Shown: positions 35,011 through 44,446, counted from the stretch's first letter. The stretch: 64,000 nucleotides of DNA from DATAMF01 sp964472565 (GCA_964472565.1 CAYYNB010000006.1:12627-76626), one strand, 5' to 3'. The notes: generated by a model not told the origin, from the sequence alone. Program-made: numbers and translations.

Positions 35011-37404
35011 TTAGCGATTCGGCCCAACGTGAGCAATATGGGACAGTTGGAGTACATAATTGTTCAAACCATACGCGTACTGATCCAGGTAATCCTGAGC
35101 CATGTGCTGTGCCGTTTTCTGATGTCCAGCTTCAATCAGCAGCGCGACATGCGGACGGAAATCGCGCAGTGACAATCTCATAATCCCATCTGCGCCGGTA
35201 ATCACGCCCCAGGCCAGCGTTTTTTTCTCATTATCATCTTTGGCCGTGATAAACCGACAAAGGGTGCTGCCCGGTACGACTGCGCCCACGTTAGAGAAAA
35301 CTTCACGCCCTTTGAGCAAATCATTCAGCATATCGACTCGCTGCGGAATGCGATCCAACCACTGTTGCACTGGCCGGGGTAGGTGGGCTAATAGTCGAAT
35401 CGAACCCACACTCGCACTCTCTCCCGCCGCTGCACAGATTTTGATTTGTGTTAACAGTTTGCCCAAGGCCGCTAAACTGGCAAGATAGAGGCGGCGCTGG
35501 GCATCGAACAGCTTAAATGCACCCCCCACCTCACACGCTTGCAGGGCTTCCCAGGTTTGCGCATGCTGGCGCAGCAGATCGAGTTCGCTCAGCGGCACTT
35601 CAAAAGTCAATGGATGCAGACGTTCGCGTGGGTTATGTTTAGAGGCGTCTACCGGAATGAGAATCGAGGGGTTCGTATTACGCCCCGCTTCCACAGCCGC
35701 CCATGCCGCTTCGAACGCCTCGCGGGATGCTTTCCGCCGTTGGGTACGACCTTGCTCCAGTTCCTGCTGCACTGCCCCGCTGGGCACATACGTCGCGGCA
35801 TGAATCGCCCGGTAGAGCACCAGCAGATCGTTAATCGTAAGCTGGAGTTCCTCATTCCGTGTGTGCAGCAGCTTTCGCAGTTCAAGCATTGCTCGCAGAT
35901 TGACAGCAGTCGTTTCGCCGCTGACTTCAGGTAGCACGCGTGGCGCATGAGCAAGGCGCTCTTGCTCGGCTGCAGTGAACGCTAGCGGTAGAAAGGTAGG
36001 CTTAGGCGGTGGCGCAGCCGGAGCCGGTGGCGGTGTTTCATGCAAAATATACGCCCATCCCAGTGCCTCGTTTGTGAGAATCTCAGCCAGTGCTGCCCCC
36101 CATGACCCGTCAAAAAAGATATGTGACTGGTCAAACACAAAGCTGGTGCCTGTATCAAAAATCGTCAAAGGATGATCGCCGATTCCGCGTTCGGTTTGGC
36201 GCAAAAGGGCCAACGGCTGTTCGCGCTGGGGACGATCCGTGTTCAGCAAAATAGGGGCATGGCGTAGGGCGTTCAATTCGGCCTGCAATGTTGGGCTTAG
36301 TTGCTCCCGCAATCCCGCCCACGCCCCGCGTCGTATAACCGCCACATTCGTGAGCGATGGTGCTGAAGCTTTGCGTTGGCTGCGCAGGATGGTTGCAATC
36401 TGAGTCCGCACTGTCGCCGGATCAGGCGGATAGGAAGTGCCCGGTATACAGGCCGGAATCAGATAATAATGCCCTTTGACGATCAAGCCGATGTGTGCCT
36501 CGGACAGGGGGAAACGAACGCGCGTTTCGCCGTGCGAACCCGGTTCCAGATAAGCCAGCATCGTCATTTGCTGCTGGTAGGCCGCCAGATCACGCTGCTC
36601 CATTTTGGCAAACTGGGTATACCACGTCTGTCGTGCTCGTCGTCCCAAATTGCGCTCGATCACGGTTGTAAAAATATCAAATTTACGGCGGCGATAAGCG
36701 GCAAAATCCTCACCCGGAATGGCATCCGTGCTCCGTGAAAAAGGGCGCTGCCTTTCCCAGGCACGCGAGTATTTAGCGATCTGTGCTTCATCATGCATGA
36801 CACGATGTAACGCTTCCAGCACGACCCGTTCACGCCACTCATTCGCTAACAGGGCGTCATAACGATGCAGCAGGTAAATGGCGGCCATTGTCCAGGCCGT
36901 GATCCGGTCAACAGGTGATAGCGCCACGCGGCTGCGTGTAAGCGCCGTATCGAACCCGTGTGTTTCATTCGCATGGCGGGCCGTATCTTCGCGCAGCGCA
37001 TAATCCACATAAAACTGCCATGTACCTTCTGGAAAGGCATCATTAGGGTCTTTCCCGGCCAACTTCAGCAAACTCTGGTATCCCCAGATGACTGCCGCCG
37101 GTCCGGCAAACAGTGTGAGGTACTCAACGCGATCTAGCGCTTCCTCAACACCAGCAAATAAGCGGTTCACATCACGCTGGACACGCTCTGCCGATGGGCG
37201 GCGTTCGTTCAAACGCGCCAATCCACTCAGAATCAGGCCCGGCACATTACCCGCCGGAATCAGCCGAGCGACCCGCTCGACAACCGCATCAATTTCGGGC
37301 AGTGTCAGATGTGATAAATCTCGTACATCGCGCGCTTGTAGCACATTGCGCAGACTAAGCGCAGTACGAGTTGAGGCTTCATGATAATGGTGATTGATAT
37401 TCAT
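35011..37404 (-). CDS. Uncharacterised 797-residue protein with carnitine-acyltransferase-like HxxxDG motif
   Basis: Not confidently recognised. No signal peptide or membrane helix is seen, so it is cytosolic. The N-terminal 280 residues are helical, with a well-formed block AFPEGTWQFYVDYALREDTA followed by RHANETHGFD. The centre has GHYYLIPACIPGTSYPPD and then TSFVFDQSHIFFDGSWGAAL. The His428-x-x-x-Asp432-Gly pattern, and its setting, recall the catalytic histidine of choline/carnitine acyltransferases and the wider CoA-dependent acyltransferase superfamily. A Pro-rich linker (about 455-470) separates it from a second, helical C-terminal half. It is co-transcribed with the Ser/Thr kinase gene, 11 bp apart. 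An acyltransferase role is a hypothesis; the gene itself is certainly coding. Confidence 0.6.
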   Translation of the reverse strand: MNINHHYHEASTRTALSLRNVLQARDVRDLSHLTLPEIDAVVERVARLIPAGNVPGLILSGLARLNERRPSAERVQRDVNRLFAGVEEALDRVEYLTLFAGPAAVIWGYQSLLKLAGKDPNDAFPEGTWQFYVDYALREDTARHANETHGFDTALTRSRVALSPVDRITAWTMAAIYLLHRYDALLANEWRERVVLEALHRVMHDEAQIAKYSRAWERQRPFSRSTDAIPGEDFAAYRRRKFDIFTTVIERNLGRRARQTWYTQFAKMEQRDLAAYQQQMTMLAYLEPGSHGETRVRFPLSEAHIGLIVKGHYYLIPACIPGTSYPPDPATVRTQIATILRSQRKASAPSLTNVAVIRRGAWAGLREQLSPTLQAELNALRHAPILLNTDRPQREQPLALLRQTERGIGDHPLTIFDTGTSFVFDQSHIFFDGSWGAALAEILTNEALGWAYILHETPPPAPAAPPPKPTFLPLAFTAAEQERLAHAPRVLPEVSGETTAVNLRAMLELRKLLHTRNEELQLTINDLLVLYRAIHAATYVPSGAVQQELEQGRTQRRKASREAFEAAWAAVEAGRNTNPSILIPVDASKHNPRERLHPLTFEVPLSELDLLRQHAQTWEALQACEVGGAFKLFDAQRRLYLASLAALGKLLTQIKICAAAGESASVGSIRLLAHLPRPVQQWLDRIPQRVDMLNDLLKGREVFSNVGAVVPGSTLCRFITAKDDNEKKTLAWGVITGADGIMRLSLRDFRPHVALLIEAGHQKTAQHMAQDYLDQYAYGLNNYVLQLSHIAHVGPNR

Positions 37405-37623
37405 GGGCAGTCATAGTTGAGCGGCAGCACGGTGCCTATTGTCCACAAAATAGCGGCGTCGTCCAACTCCACATTATAGAGGTAATTCCACCGGGGGGGG
37501 AAGGTACTCTCTGGGGAGGCTGTGATGCAGTCGATTTTGAAGGGGAATATGCGAAAATTACCCTCAAACCAGATATGCTAAAATGGAATGACTGACTTTG
37601 AGGAGCGCTTACGGGAGGGGAGC
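37405..37623. promoter_or_regulatory. Divergent promoter region with extended -10 for SDR gene
   Basis: TGC-TAAAAT (37576-37584) gives a good extended -10 for the plus-strand SDR gene, about 40 bp before its ATG. No clear -35 is present. A run of eight G residues occurs near 37493-37500. The minus-strand promoter of the 797-residue gene must also lie here but was not resolved. Confidence 0.45.
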
Positions 37624-38589
37624 ATGAAAGTTTTATTCATTGGGGGAACGGGAAATATCAGTCGCTCGGTGAGCAAGCTGGCACTGGAACACGGGATTGA
37701 TCTGTATTTGCTCCACCGGGGCGAGGCCAGCATCGAGGGCGCGAAAACGATCAAAGCCGACATCCACCAACTCGCTACGCTCAGCGGGCAGGCGTTTGAC
37801 GTGGTGGTAAACTGGATCGCTTATGTGGAAGAGGATATTGAGCGCGATTTAGCGCTTTTCCGCGAACGCTGCGGCCAGTATATTTTTATCAGTTCGGCCT
37901 CGGTGTATCAAAAACCGCTCAGCCACCCGGTGATCACCGAATCAACGCCCGCCGTGAATCCTTACTGGGAATATTCACAGCATAAAATCCGGTGTGAAGA
38001 TCGGTTGATGCGCGCGTACCGGGATGAAGCTTTTCCGGTCACAATTGTGCGGCCCTCGCATACCTATGCGACGCGGTTTCCTATCGCAGTGGGCAACTGG
38101 GCCAGCTACGTGATCGCGCAGCGGATGATCGAGGGCAAGCCGATCATTGTTCATGGGGACGGCACGGCGCTGTGGACGGTTACGCACGCGGAAGACTTCG
38201 CTAAGGGGTTTGTGGGGCTGATTGGAAATCCGCAGACGATTGGGCATACCTTCCATATCACGTCGGATTTTGTGCTGACGTGGAACCAGATTTATGAGCA
38301 GATTGGGGATGCACTGGGCGTCAAGCCGCACATGGTCCATATTCCATCCACTTTTATCGTCAGTGTGGATGCCAGAACCGGCGCAGGGCTGGTGGGTGAT
38401 AAAATGTGGAGCGCGGTGTTTGATAACAGCAAAATTAAGCGCTTTGTGCCGGGCTACGTGGCGACAATCCCCTTTTACGAGGGAATACAGCGCACGGTAG
38501 CCTGGTTCCAGGCGGAAAAAAGCCGGATGCGCGTCGAGGTGGAAGATCATGCGGTGTTCGAGCGCATCCTGAAGGCGTATGGGCACTAA
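37624..38589 (+). CDS. NAD-dependent epimerase/dehydratase (extended SDR)
   Basis: Rossmann-fold enzyme of 321 residues. The nucleotide loop GGTGNIS lies at about 7-13. The active site has Ser in ISSASVY and the Y-x-x-x-K pair in EYSQHK. A substrate loop near VRPSHTY follows, with the common VHGDGTALWTVTHAED stretch after it. It probably epimerises or reduces a sugar or sugar nucleotide in the cytosol. The ATG at 37624 has GGGAGGGG upstream; an ATG at 37588 lacks this. Its stop codon abuts the stop of the Gfo/Idh gene on the other strand with no gap, so the two transcripts must overlap. Confidence 0.9.
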   Translation: MKVLFIGGTGNISRSVSKLALEHGIDLYLLHRGEASIEGAKTIKADIHQLATLSGQAFDVVVNWIAYVEEDIERDLALFRERCGQYIFISSASVYQKPLSHPVITESTPAVNPYWEYSQHKIRCEDRLMRAYRDEAFPVTIVRPSHTYATRFPIAVGNWASYVIAQRMIEGKPIIVHGDGTALWTVTHAEDFAKGFVGLIGNPQTIGHTFHITSDFVLTWNQIYEQIGDALGVKPHMVHIPSTFIVSVDARTGAGLVGDKMWSAVFDNSKIKRFVPGYVATIPFYEGIQRTVAWFQAEKSRMRVEVEDHAVFERILKAYGH

Positions 38590-39591
38590 TTAGAGCGCAA
38601 TTTCGGCGCGCTGCTCGTTGGAACGGGCGGCGGCCAACACGAGATCGAGCGTTTTCGCGCCTTCACGCATCGGTGTTCGCGTCTGACCGTTCGTTTCGAT
38701 GGCGGTCAGCAGGTCTTCGATCATGCGTTGGCGGAAATCCTGATTCGACTCGATCATCTCGGCGGTGGGATCGGTGTCGGCGGTGGTGCGGTAAAACGTC
38801 GCGTGATTGGCATCGGTGAAATCAACGGTGAGATGCTGCGTGACCACCCGGTAATCGTTGATCCATTTGCCGGGGATCGCGCCGTTGGTGGCATAAACCA
38901 CGCCCAACGCGCCGCTCTGGAAACTGACTACCGTCGCGCTGACATCTTCGATGGTGTAATCGGGCATGTCGCGGTGGAATAGATTCTCCTGGCGGCTGTA
39001 AACGGACGCCGGATCACCGAGCAGATACCGCAGTAGATCGAACATGTGGATCGCCTGCTCCACCACCTGCCCGCCGGACTTGTCACGCATCCGCCACCAG
39101 GGCGCATGCAGCGCATTGCAAAAATACCGCGCGGTCATCAACCCCGCCGGACCTGCCGTACCATCTTCCAGCCGCTGCTTCAGATATTCCACCGCATGGC
39201 CAAACCGGAACATAAACCCAACCTGCGTTTTGATGTTCGCCTGTTCGGTCCATTCCACCATTTGCCACGCCTGCTCCGATGTGAGTGCGATGGGTTTTTC
39301 GATCATGATGTGAACGCCGCGCTGGGCGGCGATCTGCACTTCGTCGGTATGGCTGTAGGGTGGCAGGGTAATCACCAGGAGATCGAGATCGACCTGATCG
39401 AATAAGGTATGGTGATCGGTAAAAACGGCGGCGCGCCGAGATGTATATTTTTCGGAGAATTCCTGCGCTTTCCACTCATTGCGATCTGAAAACGCGACGA
39501 ACTCCACGCGATCCTGTAAACCAGTCAGAATGGGCGCGAGGCGGTGGGCATAACCGCCGCATCCCAGCATCCCCACACGTAACAGCGTCAT
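38590..39591 (-). CDS. Gfo/Idh/MocA family oxidoreductase
   Basis: NAD(P)-dependent sugar dehydrogenase of 333 residues. The nucleotide motif is GMLGCGGYAHRLAP and the family marker MIEKPIALT is at about 95-103. The C-terminal alpha/beta domain starts near KTQVGFMFRFGHA, and the candidate catalytic His is in VVEQAIHMFDLLRY. In the E. coli ycj cluster the equivalent gene (ycjS) encodes a D-glucoside 3-dehydrogenase. Here it is the last gene of the second sugar locus, after the zinc-type dehydrogenase, from which it is separated by 60 bp holding an inverted repeat. Confidence 0.93.
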   Translation of the reverse strand: MTLLRVGMLGCGGYAHRLAPILTGLQDRVEFVAFSDRNEWKAQEFSEKYTSRRAAVFTDHHTLFDQVDLDLLVITLPPYSHTDEVQIAAQRGVHIMIEKPIALTSEQAWQMVEWTEQANIKTQVGFMFRFGHAVEYLKQRLEDGTAGPAGLMTARYFCNALHAPWWRMRDKSGGQVVEQAIHMFDLLRYLLGDPASVYSRQENLFHRDMPDYTIEDVSATVVSFQSGALGVVYATNGAIPGKWINDYRVVTQHLTVDFTDANHATFYRTTADTDPTAEMIESNQDFRQRMIEDLLTAIETNGQTRTPMREGAKTLDLVLAAARSNEQRAEIAL

Positions 39592-39618
39592 TCGATCAAT
39601 CCTCTTTGATATAACTTA

Positions 39619-39636
39619 TGAGAATGAGCGTTCTCA
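39619..39636. repeat. Inverted repeat upstream of Gfo/Idh gene
   Basis: TGAGAATGAGCGTTCTCA, with perfect 6-bp arms and a 6-bp centre, 28 bp before the Gfo/Idh ATG. It could be an operator giving separate control of this gene, or a small intercistronic hairpin. Confidence 0.5.
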
Positions 39637-39651
39637 AAACTTAGGTTAAAA

Positions 39652-40695
39652 TTACGATGGAAATTCGATCACCGCCTGCAAAACCTGATCCGGCGACTGG
39701 TCCAGAATGTCGAATAATTCCAGTGCGCGGTCAAAGGGCGCGCGGTGAGTGATGATCGGCGGCAGATTGAGCAGGCCATCGACCTGAAGCTGTACTGCCG
39801 ACTGCCACAGCCGCATCTTGTCCCAGCGGTAGGAAAATTCGGGCGCAACGCCGCTGATCTGCGAACAGATCACGTTGATCCGGTTGTGGTGGAATTCTTC
39901 GCCCAAATACAAACCCGCCGCTTCACCCTGGAAAAAGCCCATCGTCACCACGCGCGCCGAATACGCCGCCGTGCGGATCGCCTCGTGGAGGGCGGGGGCC
40001 GCCCCGGAAACTTCAAAACAAACGTCAGCGCCGCGCCCGTTGGTCATTTCTTTGATCGTTTCCGCCACTTTAACGGTGCGCGCGTTTAGGATGACGTGTG
40101 CGCCTAAGGCTTTGGCTTTGTCCAGCCGGGAATCGTGCAGATCGACGGCGATTACCTGGGCACCGGACTGCCGCGCGGCCTGCGCGACGATCTGGCCGAG
40201 CGCGCCGAGGCCAAACACGGCCACCGTGTCCCCGATGGCGACATGCCCATCATGCACGCCGTTGAGGGCGATTGCGCCCAGATGCGAATAGATGCCAAAA
40301 ATCGGCTGTGCGCCGGGGGGCATCAGACGCGGGCGGACATAATCGACGGTGGCGACATGGTGCGTGCGGTGGCCCCATGTGCCGAAGAGAAACGCGCCCA
40401 CCGGAATATCCGTCACGCCGGGCGCGACTTCGATGATCTGGCCTACTTCTTCATATCCGAGGTTGCGGATCGGATAGGTGAGGGAGGTAGATTCGTCGGA
40501 CAGGAAGAGTTTTCGTGCGGCGTCCCAGCGTTTGTGCAGATACGGATTGGTGCCGCGATATTGGGTGAGTTCGGTCCCGGCGCTGATGCCGGAGTAAAGC
40601 GTTTTGATCCGAACTTCGCCGGGATGCAGCGGCGGATCGTCATCGGTTTCATAGGCAGCCCGGCGCGGACCCGTAAAAACAATGAGTTGGCCCAT
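39652..40695 (-). CDS. Zinc-type alcohol/sugar dehydrogenase (MDR family)
   Basis: Medium-chain dehydrogenase of 347 residues. The N-terminal GroES-like part has LYSGISAGTELTQYRG in place of the usual catalytic-zinc Cys of alcohol dehydrogenases. The Rossmann part has VFGLGALGQIVAQAARQSG. The catalytic-zinc ligands of a standard alcohol dehydrogenase are not evident, so metal use is uncertain. The parallel gene in E. coli is ycjQ, which acts on D-gulosides. It follows the glycosidase gene by 24 bp and precedes the Gfo/Idh gene, suggesting consecutive oxidation-reduction steps at one sugar carbon. Confidence 0.88.
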   Translation of the reverse strand: MGQLIVFTGPRRAAYETDDDPPLHPGEVRIKTLYSGISAGTELTQYRGTNPYLHKRWDAARKLFLSDESTSLTYPIRNLGYEEVGQIIEVAPGVTDIPVGAFLFGTWGHRTHHVATVDYVRPRLMPPGAQPIFGIYSHLGAIALNGVHDGHVAIGDTVAVFGLGALGQIVAQAARQSGAQVIAVDLHDSRLDKAKALGAHVILNARTVKVAETIKEMTNGRGADVCFEVSGAAPALHEAIRTAAYSARVVTMGFFQGEAAGLYLGEEFHHNRINVICSQISGVAPEFSYRWDKMRLWQSAVQLQVDGLLNLPPIITHRAPFDRALELFDILDQSPDQVLQAVIEFPS

Positions 40696-40719
40696 CTTTT
40701 ATCCTTTGGTTGGTAAAAA

Positions 40720-42471
40720 TTACTCAAAAGCGCCTAACTGCAAACAGGCCAGCGCCGCGTTCGGCCACGCGAACCACGTGCGGGACACAATGGCTCCGGT
40801 GGACGCGTCGTAGGCTTCGGGCAGTGCGCCGTCCCACTGCGCGATTGAATCCAGGTGGGTGAGAATCTGCTGTTCGCGGGCGGCATCGTGCTGGATGCGG
40901 GCGACGATGGCGGCTTGAATATCACCCAGCGGCCAGGGGGCGCGCGTATGGACGGATCCGAGATGCCCGGTGTAGAACCCGCCGGGATTAGCATCGGAAA
41001 AGGCGAAGGCCAGCGTGTTCAGCCAGATTGGATCATCGGCAGGACAGAAGCCCCAGATCGGAGCCAGCACCAGCGGAATATCGTTGGCGTCGTGGTACAG
41101 ATGAAAACCACCGCGCCCATCCACAGCATAGGCGAATAGCTGATCCGCATCCCGCTGCACGATGAAATGATGATTAATGGCGGCGCGTATGTGATCCGCG
41201 ATGTGATCCCACCCGGAAACGGGATCGATCCGGTGCAGCAGGCGGGCGGTATGCCAGAACAGCTGGTGACTCGAAAAATGGTAGGGCAGCACCAGCGGAT
41301 CGTCGGCGGGCGTTTCGTCGGTGGGAAACAGCCATTCGTCAGCAGCCCGGCGCGCCAGCAGCATGGCGCGAATCGAATAGATGTGCGGGCGGAACTGATC
41401 CCAGGTTGCATACTCCCCGGTGGATAATACATATTCGGCCAGTTCGAGCAGCGGGAATAACTGCTGGTCGAATTGAAAAGCGTGATCCTTGATGCGCCCG
41501 TTCGCCAGATAACAGCGCCCCCAATACCCCTGGGGACGCTCGGCTGTCGCGAACATCCAGCGCAGATGACGGTCAACCAGATCGTGACGGTTCCAGCTCA
41601 GGAAGGCGCGGGCGACGTAATAGGCGTCACGGTTCCACGCCAGCGGGAGCAGCATGTGATCGGTCAGAATGCAGATACCGTCACCAACCGGAACTGCGAG
41701 CAGCAGCCCATAAAGCAGGCCGCGCCGCGTCAAACGATCCGGTGCTTGAGCGAGCGACAACCAGCGCAGCTGCTCCGCTTCCAGTATCTTATCAAAGGAA
41801 CGAGAATCGGCGGCGTGATCGCCACATGTATAGGTGAGGGTCGCATCCGGCGGAAGCCATAGATCGAGATCGATAGGGCCGTCTACGCGGCGTTCCCAGG
41901 ATTCGCCGGGCGCGAAGCCGGTGATGGTGACGGTCCGTTGAAGTGCCGGGTTTTCGATGGTGAGGGTGCCATCCTTAAGCACCGCATGGGTAATCACGGG
42001 CGGCATTTCAACCGGGCCGCCTTCAGTAAGCTGCGTATAGGCGCAGCGCTGAAGCGACAGCCGCCCCTGGAAGCGCAGCGGCTGATCGGACTCCCAGTGC
42101 TGCACTGCGCCGGAGGGCGTGCCGATGGTTGTGCTGGTGATCACCGAACCGTTTTCAGTGGTCAAACGGATCGAAGGGATCGCGTATTCCAGCAGAAACG
42201 CCTCACTCCGAGTCACAGCGAGGCGCGGACCAAATCCATCCAGGCGGGCGAGGGCGGCGCGATACGCGCGCACGGTGGACGGATCGTAGCGGTGGTCTTC
42301 GGGAAACGGATCGGCGGTGGTCAGGGTGATATACCCCACCTGATCGTGGTAGGTGTTGAGCGCGATCAGCCGCCCGTATGGATCAACACTGCCCGTGATG
42401 CCGTTACAACCAAAATCGAGGGGCTTGATCGTTCGGTTCAGATCAAGTGCCCATAGATCGAGCGAGTTCAC
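40720..42471 (-). CDS. Six-hairpin glycosidase-like protein (GH15/GH63/GH65-type fold)
   Basis: Cytosolic enzyme of 583 residues with an N-terminal beta-sandwich (about 1-235) and an (alpha/alpha)6-barrel. Barrel features are LLPLAWNRDAYYVARAFLSW and, near the C-terminus, WDGALPEAYDASTG followed by WFAWPNA. Asp in NRDAY and Glu in LPEAYD are candidate catalytic residues. I cannot assign a CAZy family. It sits where ycjT, a GH65 kojibiose phosphorylase, stands in E. coli, so it may hydrolyse the imported glucoside after oxidation. The start is a GTG overlapping the ATPase stop (GTGA), a coupled start. Confidence 0.75.
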   Translation of the reverse strand: MNSLDLWALDLNRTIKPLDFGCNGITGSVDPYGRLIALNTYHDQVGYITLTTADPFPEDHRYDPSTVRAYRAALARLDGFGPRLAVTRSEAFLLEYAIPSIRLTTENGSVITSTTIGTPSGAVQHWESDQPLRFQGRLSLQRCAYTQLTEGGPVEMPPVITHAVLKDGTLTIENPALQRTVTITGFAPGESWERRVDGPIDLDLWLPPDATLTYTCGDHAADSRSFDKILEAEQLRWLSLAQAPDRLTRRGLLYGLLLAVPVGDGICILTDHMLLPLAWNRDAYYVARAFLSWNRHDLVDRHLRWMFATAERPQGYWGRCYLANGRIKDHAFQFDQQLFPLLELAEYVLSTGEYATWDQFRPHIYSIRAMLLARRAADEWLFPTDETPADDPLVLPYHFSSHQLFWHTARLLHRIDPVSGWDHIADHIRAAINHHFIVQRDADQLFAYAVDGRGGFHLYHDANDIPLVLAPIWGFCPADDPIWLNTLAFAFSDANPGGFYTGHLGSVHTRAPWPLGDIQAAIVARIQHDAAREQQILTHLDSIAQWDGALPEAYDASTGAIVSRTWFAWPNAALACLQLGAFE

Positions 42472-43583
42472 GGCGCGACCAGCTTTTCGAGATCGGGCAC
42501 AATGGCGCGGCCTGTTTCGCGGTCATACCAGCGAATCTTGTCCGCCGGGAACCGAATCCAGATGTCCTGGTTCGGGGCGGCGATAAAGTCGGGGTGCGTG
42601 GAAACCTTGATGATGCTGGCCCCGATCCGAATGGTGAGCAAATTTTGCGATCCGAGCGGCTCGACCACCAACACAGTGACTTGCAGCGCATCGGGCGCGG
42701 GCTGGCGCAGCGCTTCCATATTTTCGGCGCGGATGCCGATCCCCACCTGATTACCCTCGTAGCGCGCCAGCGGTTCTTTCATCTCCGGGATCGGGGAAAG
42801 GGCGAAATCGCCAATATACACGCGAAGGTCGTTTTGTTCTTTGCGTACCTGCCCTTCCAGAAAGTTCATCGGCGGGGTTCCGATAAACCCGCCCACAAAG
42901 CGATCCGCCGGGGCGTCATAAACTTTGGTCGGCGCATCGAACTGTAAGATTTTGCCGTTGCGCATCACCGCAATCCGATCTCCCATGCTCAGTGCTTCGA
43001 TCTGATCGTGGGTAACGTAGATCGTTGTGGCGTACAGTTCGTTCAGCAGGCGTTTGAGTTCGGCGCGCATTTCCAGCCGGAGCAGGGCGTCGAGGTTGCT
43101 CAGCGGTTCATCCATCAGCAGCACCTGGGCATGCACGGCAATCGCCCGCGCGACGGCGACCCGCTGGCGCTGCCCGCCGCTCATCTGCGACGGGTAGCGG
43201 TCCAGAAAATCTTCGATATGCAGCAGTTCCGCTGCCGACTGGACCCGCGACTGCTGTTCGGCTTTGGGGACGCGTTTCATCTTCAGGCCGAACGCGATGT
43301 TATCCCATACCTTCATGTGGGGGAAAATGGCGTAACTTTGAAACACCATCGAGATATTGCGATCTTTAGGCGGCAGATAGGTTACATCCCGATCCCCAAT
43401 CATGACGCGGCCCGAATCTACCATGCCCAACCCGGCAATCGCGCGGAGCAGGGTGGTTTTGCCACAGCCGCTCGGCCCCAGCAGGACGACAAATTCCTGG
43501 TCATGTACGGTCAAATCGACATGATCCACCGCGATCACTTTGCCAAAGGTTTTGACGGCATTTTCAACACGAATTTCAGCCAT
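42468..43583 (-). CDS. Sugar ABC transporter ATPase, MalK/UgpC type
   Basis: ATPase of 371 residues. Walker A GPSGCGKTT, signature MSGGQRQRVAVARAI, Walker B VLLMDEPLSNLD, switch His in YVTHDQIEA, and TOBE/OB folds in the last 130 residues. I chose the ATG at 43583, 11 bp after the permease stop; an ATG at 43616 would overlap the permease gene. It powers the CUT1 importer in this locus. As it is the only CUT1-type ATPase visible here, it could also serve the arabinan importer, which lacks one. Confidence 0.95.
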   Translation of the reverse strand: MAEIRVENAVKTFGKVIAVDHVDLTVHDQEFVVLLGPSGCGKTTLLRAIAGLGMVDSGRVMIGDRDVTYLPPKDRNISMVFQSYAIFPHMKVWDNIAFGLKMKRVPKAEQQSRVQSAAELLHIEDFLDRYPSQMSGGQRQRVAVARAIAVHAQVLLMDEPLSNLDALLRLEMRAELKRLLNELYATTIYVTHDQIEALSMGDRIAVMRNGKILQFDAPTKVYDAPADRFVGGFIGTPPMNFLEGQVRKEQNDLRVYIGDFALSPIPEMKEPLARYEGNQVGIGIRAENMEALRQPAPDALQVTVLVVEPLGSQNLLTIRIGASIIKVSTHPDFIAAPNQDIWIRFPADKIRWYDRETGRAIVPDLEKLVAP

Positions 43584-43594
43584 ACGGCACTTCC

Positions 43595-44446
43595 CTATTT
43601 CGTAATCTGGCCCCACATATTAAACAGGTAGCGGCGGATGAAGAAGATAAATACCAGCGACGGCACCAGCATAAAGAAGCCGCCCGCGTACTGGAACTCT
43701 AAAGGTGACTTGTTCAGCGTGTAGAGAATCAGCGCGGGTAGTGTCCGGTTGCGAATGGTGAGCAGCGTTGCCGCGAAAACTTCATTCCACGACATCACAA
43801 AGGTAAAAATAGCAGCAGCGGCTACACCGGGCAGCACCAGCGGCATCACCACACGGATAAACGCTTGGAACGGCGACGCCCCAAACACGCGCGCGGCCTC
43901 TTCGAGTTCAACGGGGATGCTGGCAAAGACACTCGAAATCACCAGCACCGTTGTCGGCAGCGTGAGCGCGGTATGCATCAGGGCGACACTGTAAACTTGA
44001 TCGAACATGCCCCATTGGATGAAGGTTACGGCCAGCGGTACGGCGAGAATCACAATCGGAAAAGCGCGCACTGCCAGAATACTCAGCCGGAAAGCCGAAC
44101 GCCCCGGAAAGATATAACGCGAGATCGCATATCCGGCGGGCACTGCCAGCAGCGTGGACAGCACGAGCGTCAGAACAGCGACCACAATACTATTCCGTGT
44201 CGCCTGCAAAATGCCCTGATAGTTCAGGAAAAAGTCCATCGTTTCAGTGGAAACGGGCGTCGGCACGACGGTCTTAGGAAAGCCGTAGATGTCTTCCTGG
44301 TTAGAAAACGCCTGCGACGCGATCAGCCAGATCGGCAGCAGAATCCAGAGCGCGATTAAAATGGCAAGCGCATAGACGCTGGCGCGGCGCATCTTTTGAC
44401 GGCGGAGCGCCCGCCGTTGAACAGGATCAAGGGTGCGGGGCGTCAT
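43595..44446 (-). CDS. Carbohydrate ABC transporter permease, MalG type (second locus)
   Basis: CUT1 permease of 283 residues with six predicted membrane segments. The docking loop ELEEAARVFGASPFQAFIRV followed by VMPLVLPG is intact. It overlaps the MalF-type gene by four bases (ATGA), so they are co-translated. It forms a heterodimer with that unusual MalF-type protein. The substrate is probably a glucoside or short oligosaccharide, judged from the neighbouring GH13_18 and dehydrogenase genes. Confidence 0.94.
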   Translation of the reverse strand: MTPRTLDPVQRRALRRQKMRRASVYALAILIALWILLPIWLIASQAFSNQEDIYGFPKTVVPTPVSTETMDFFLNYQGILQATRNSIVVAVLTLVLSTLLAVPAGYAISRYIFPGRSAFRLSILAVRAFPIVILAVPLAVTFIQWGMFDQVYSVALMHTALTLPTTVLVISSVFASIPVELEEAARVFGASPFQAFIRVVMPLVLPGVAAAAIFTFVMSWNEVFAATLLTIRNRTLPALILYTLNKSPLEFQYAGGFFMLVPSLVFIFFIRRYLFNMWGQITK

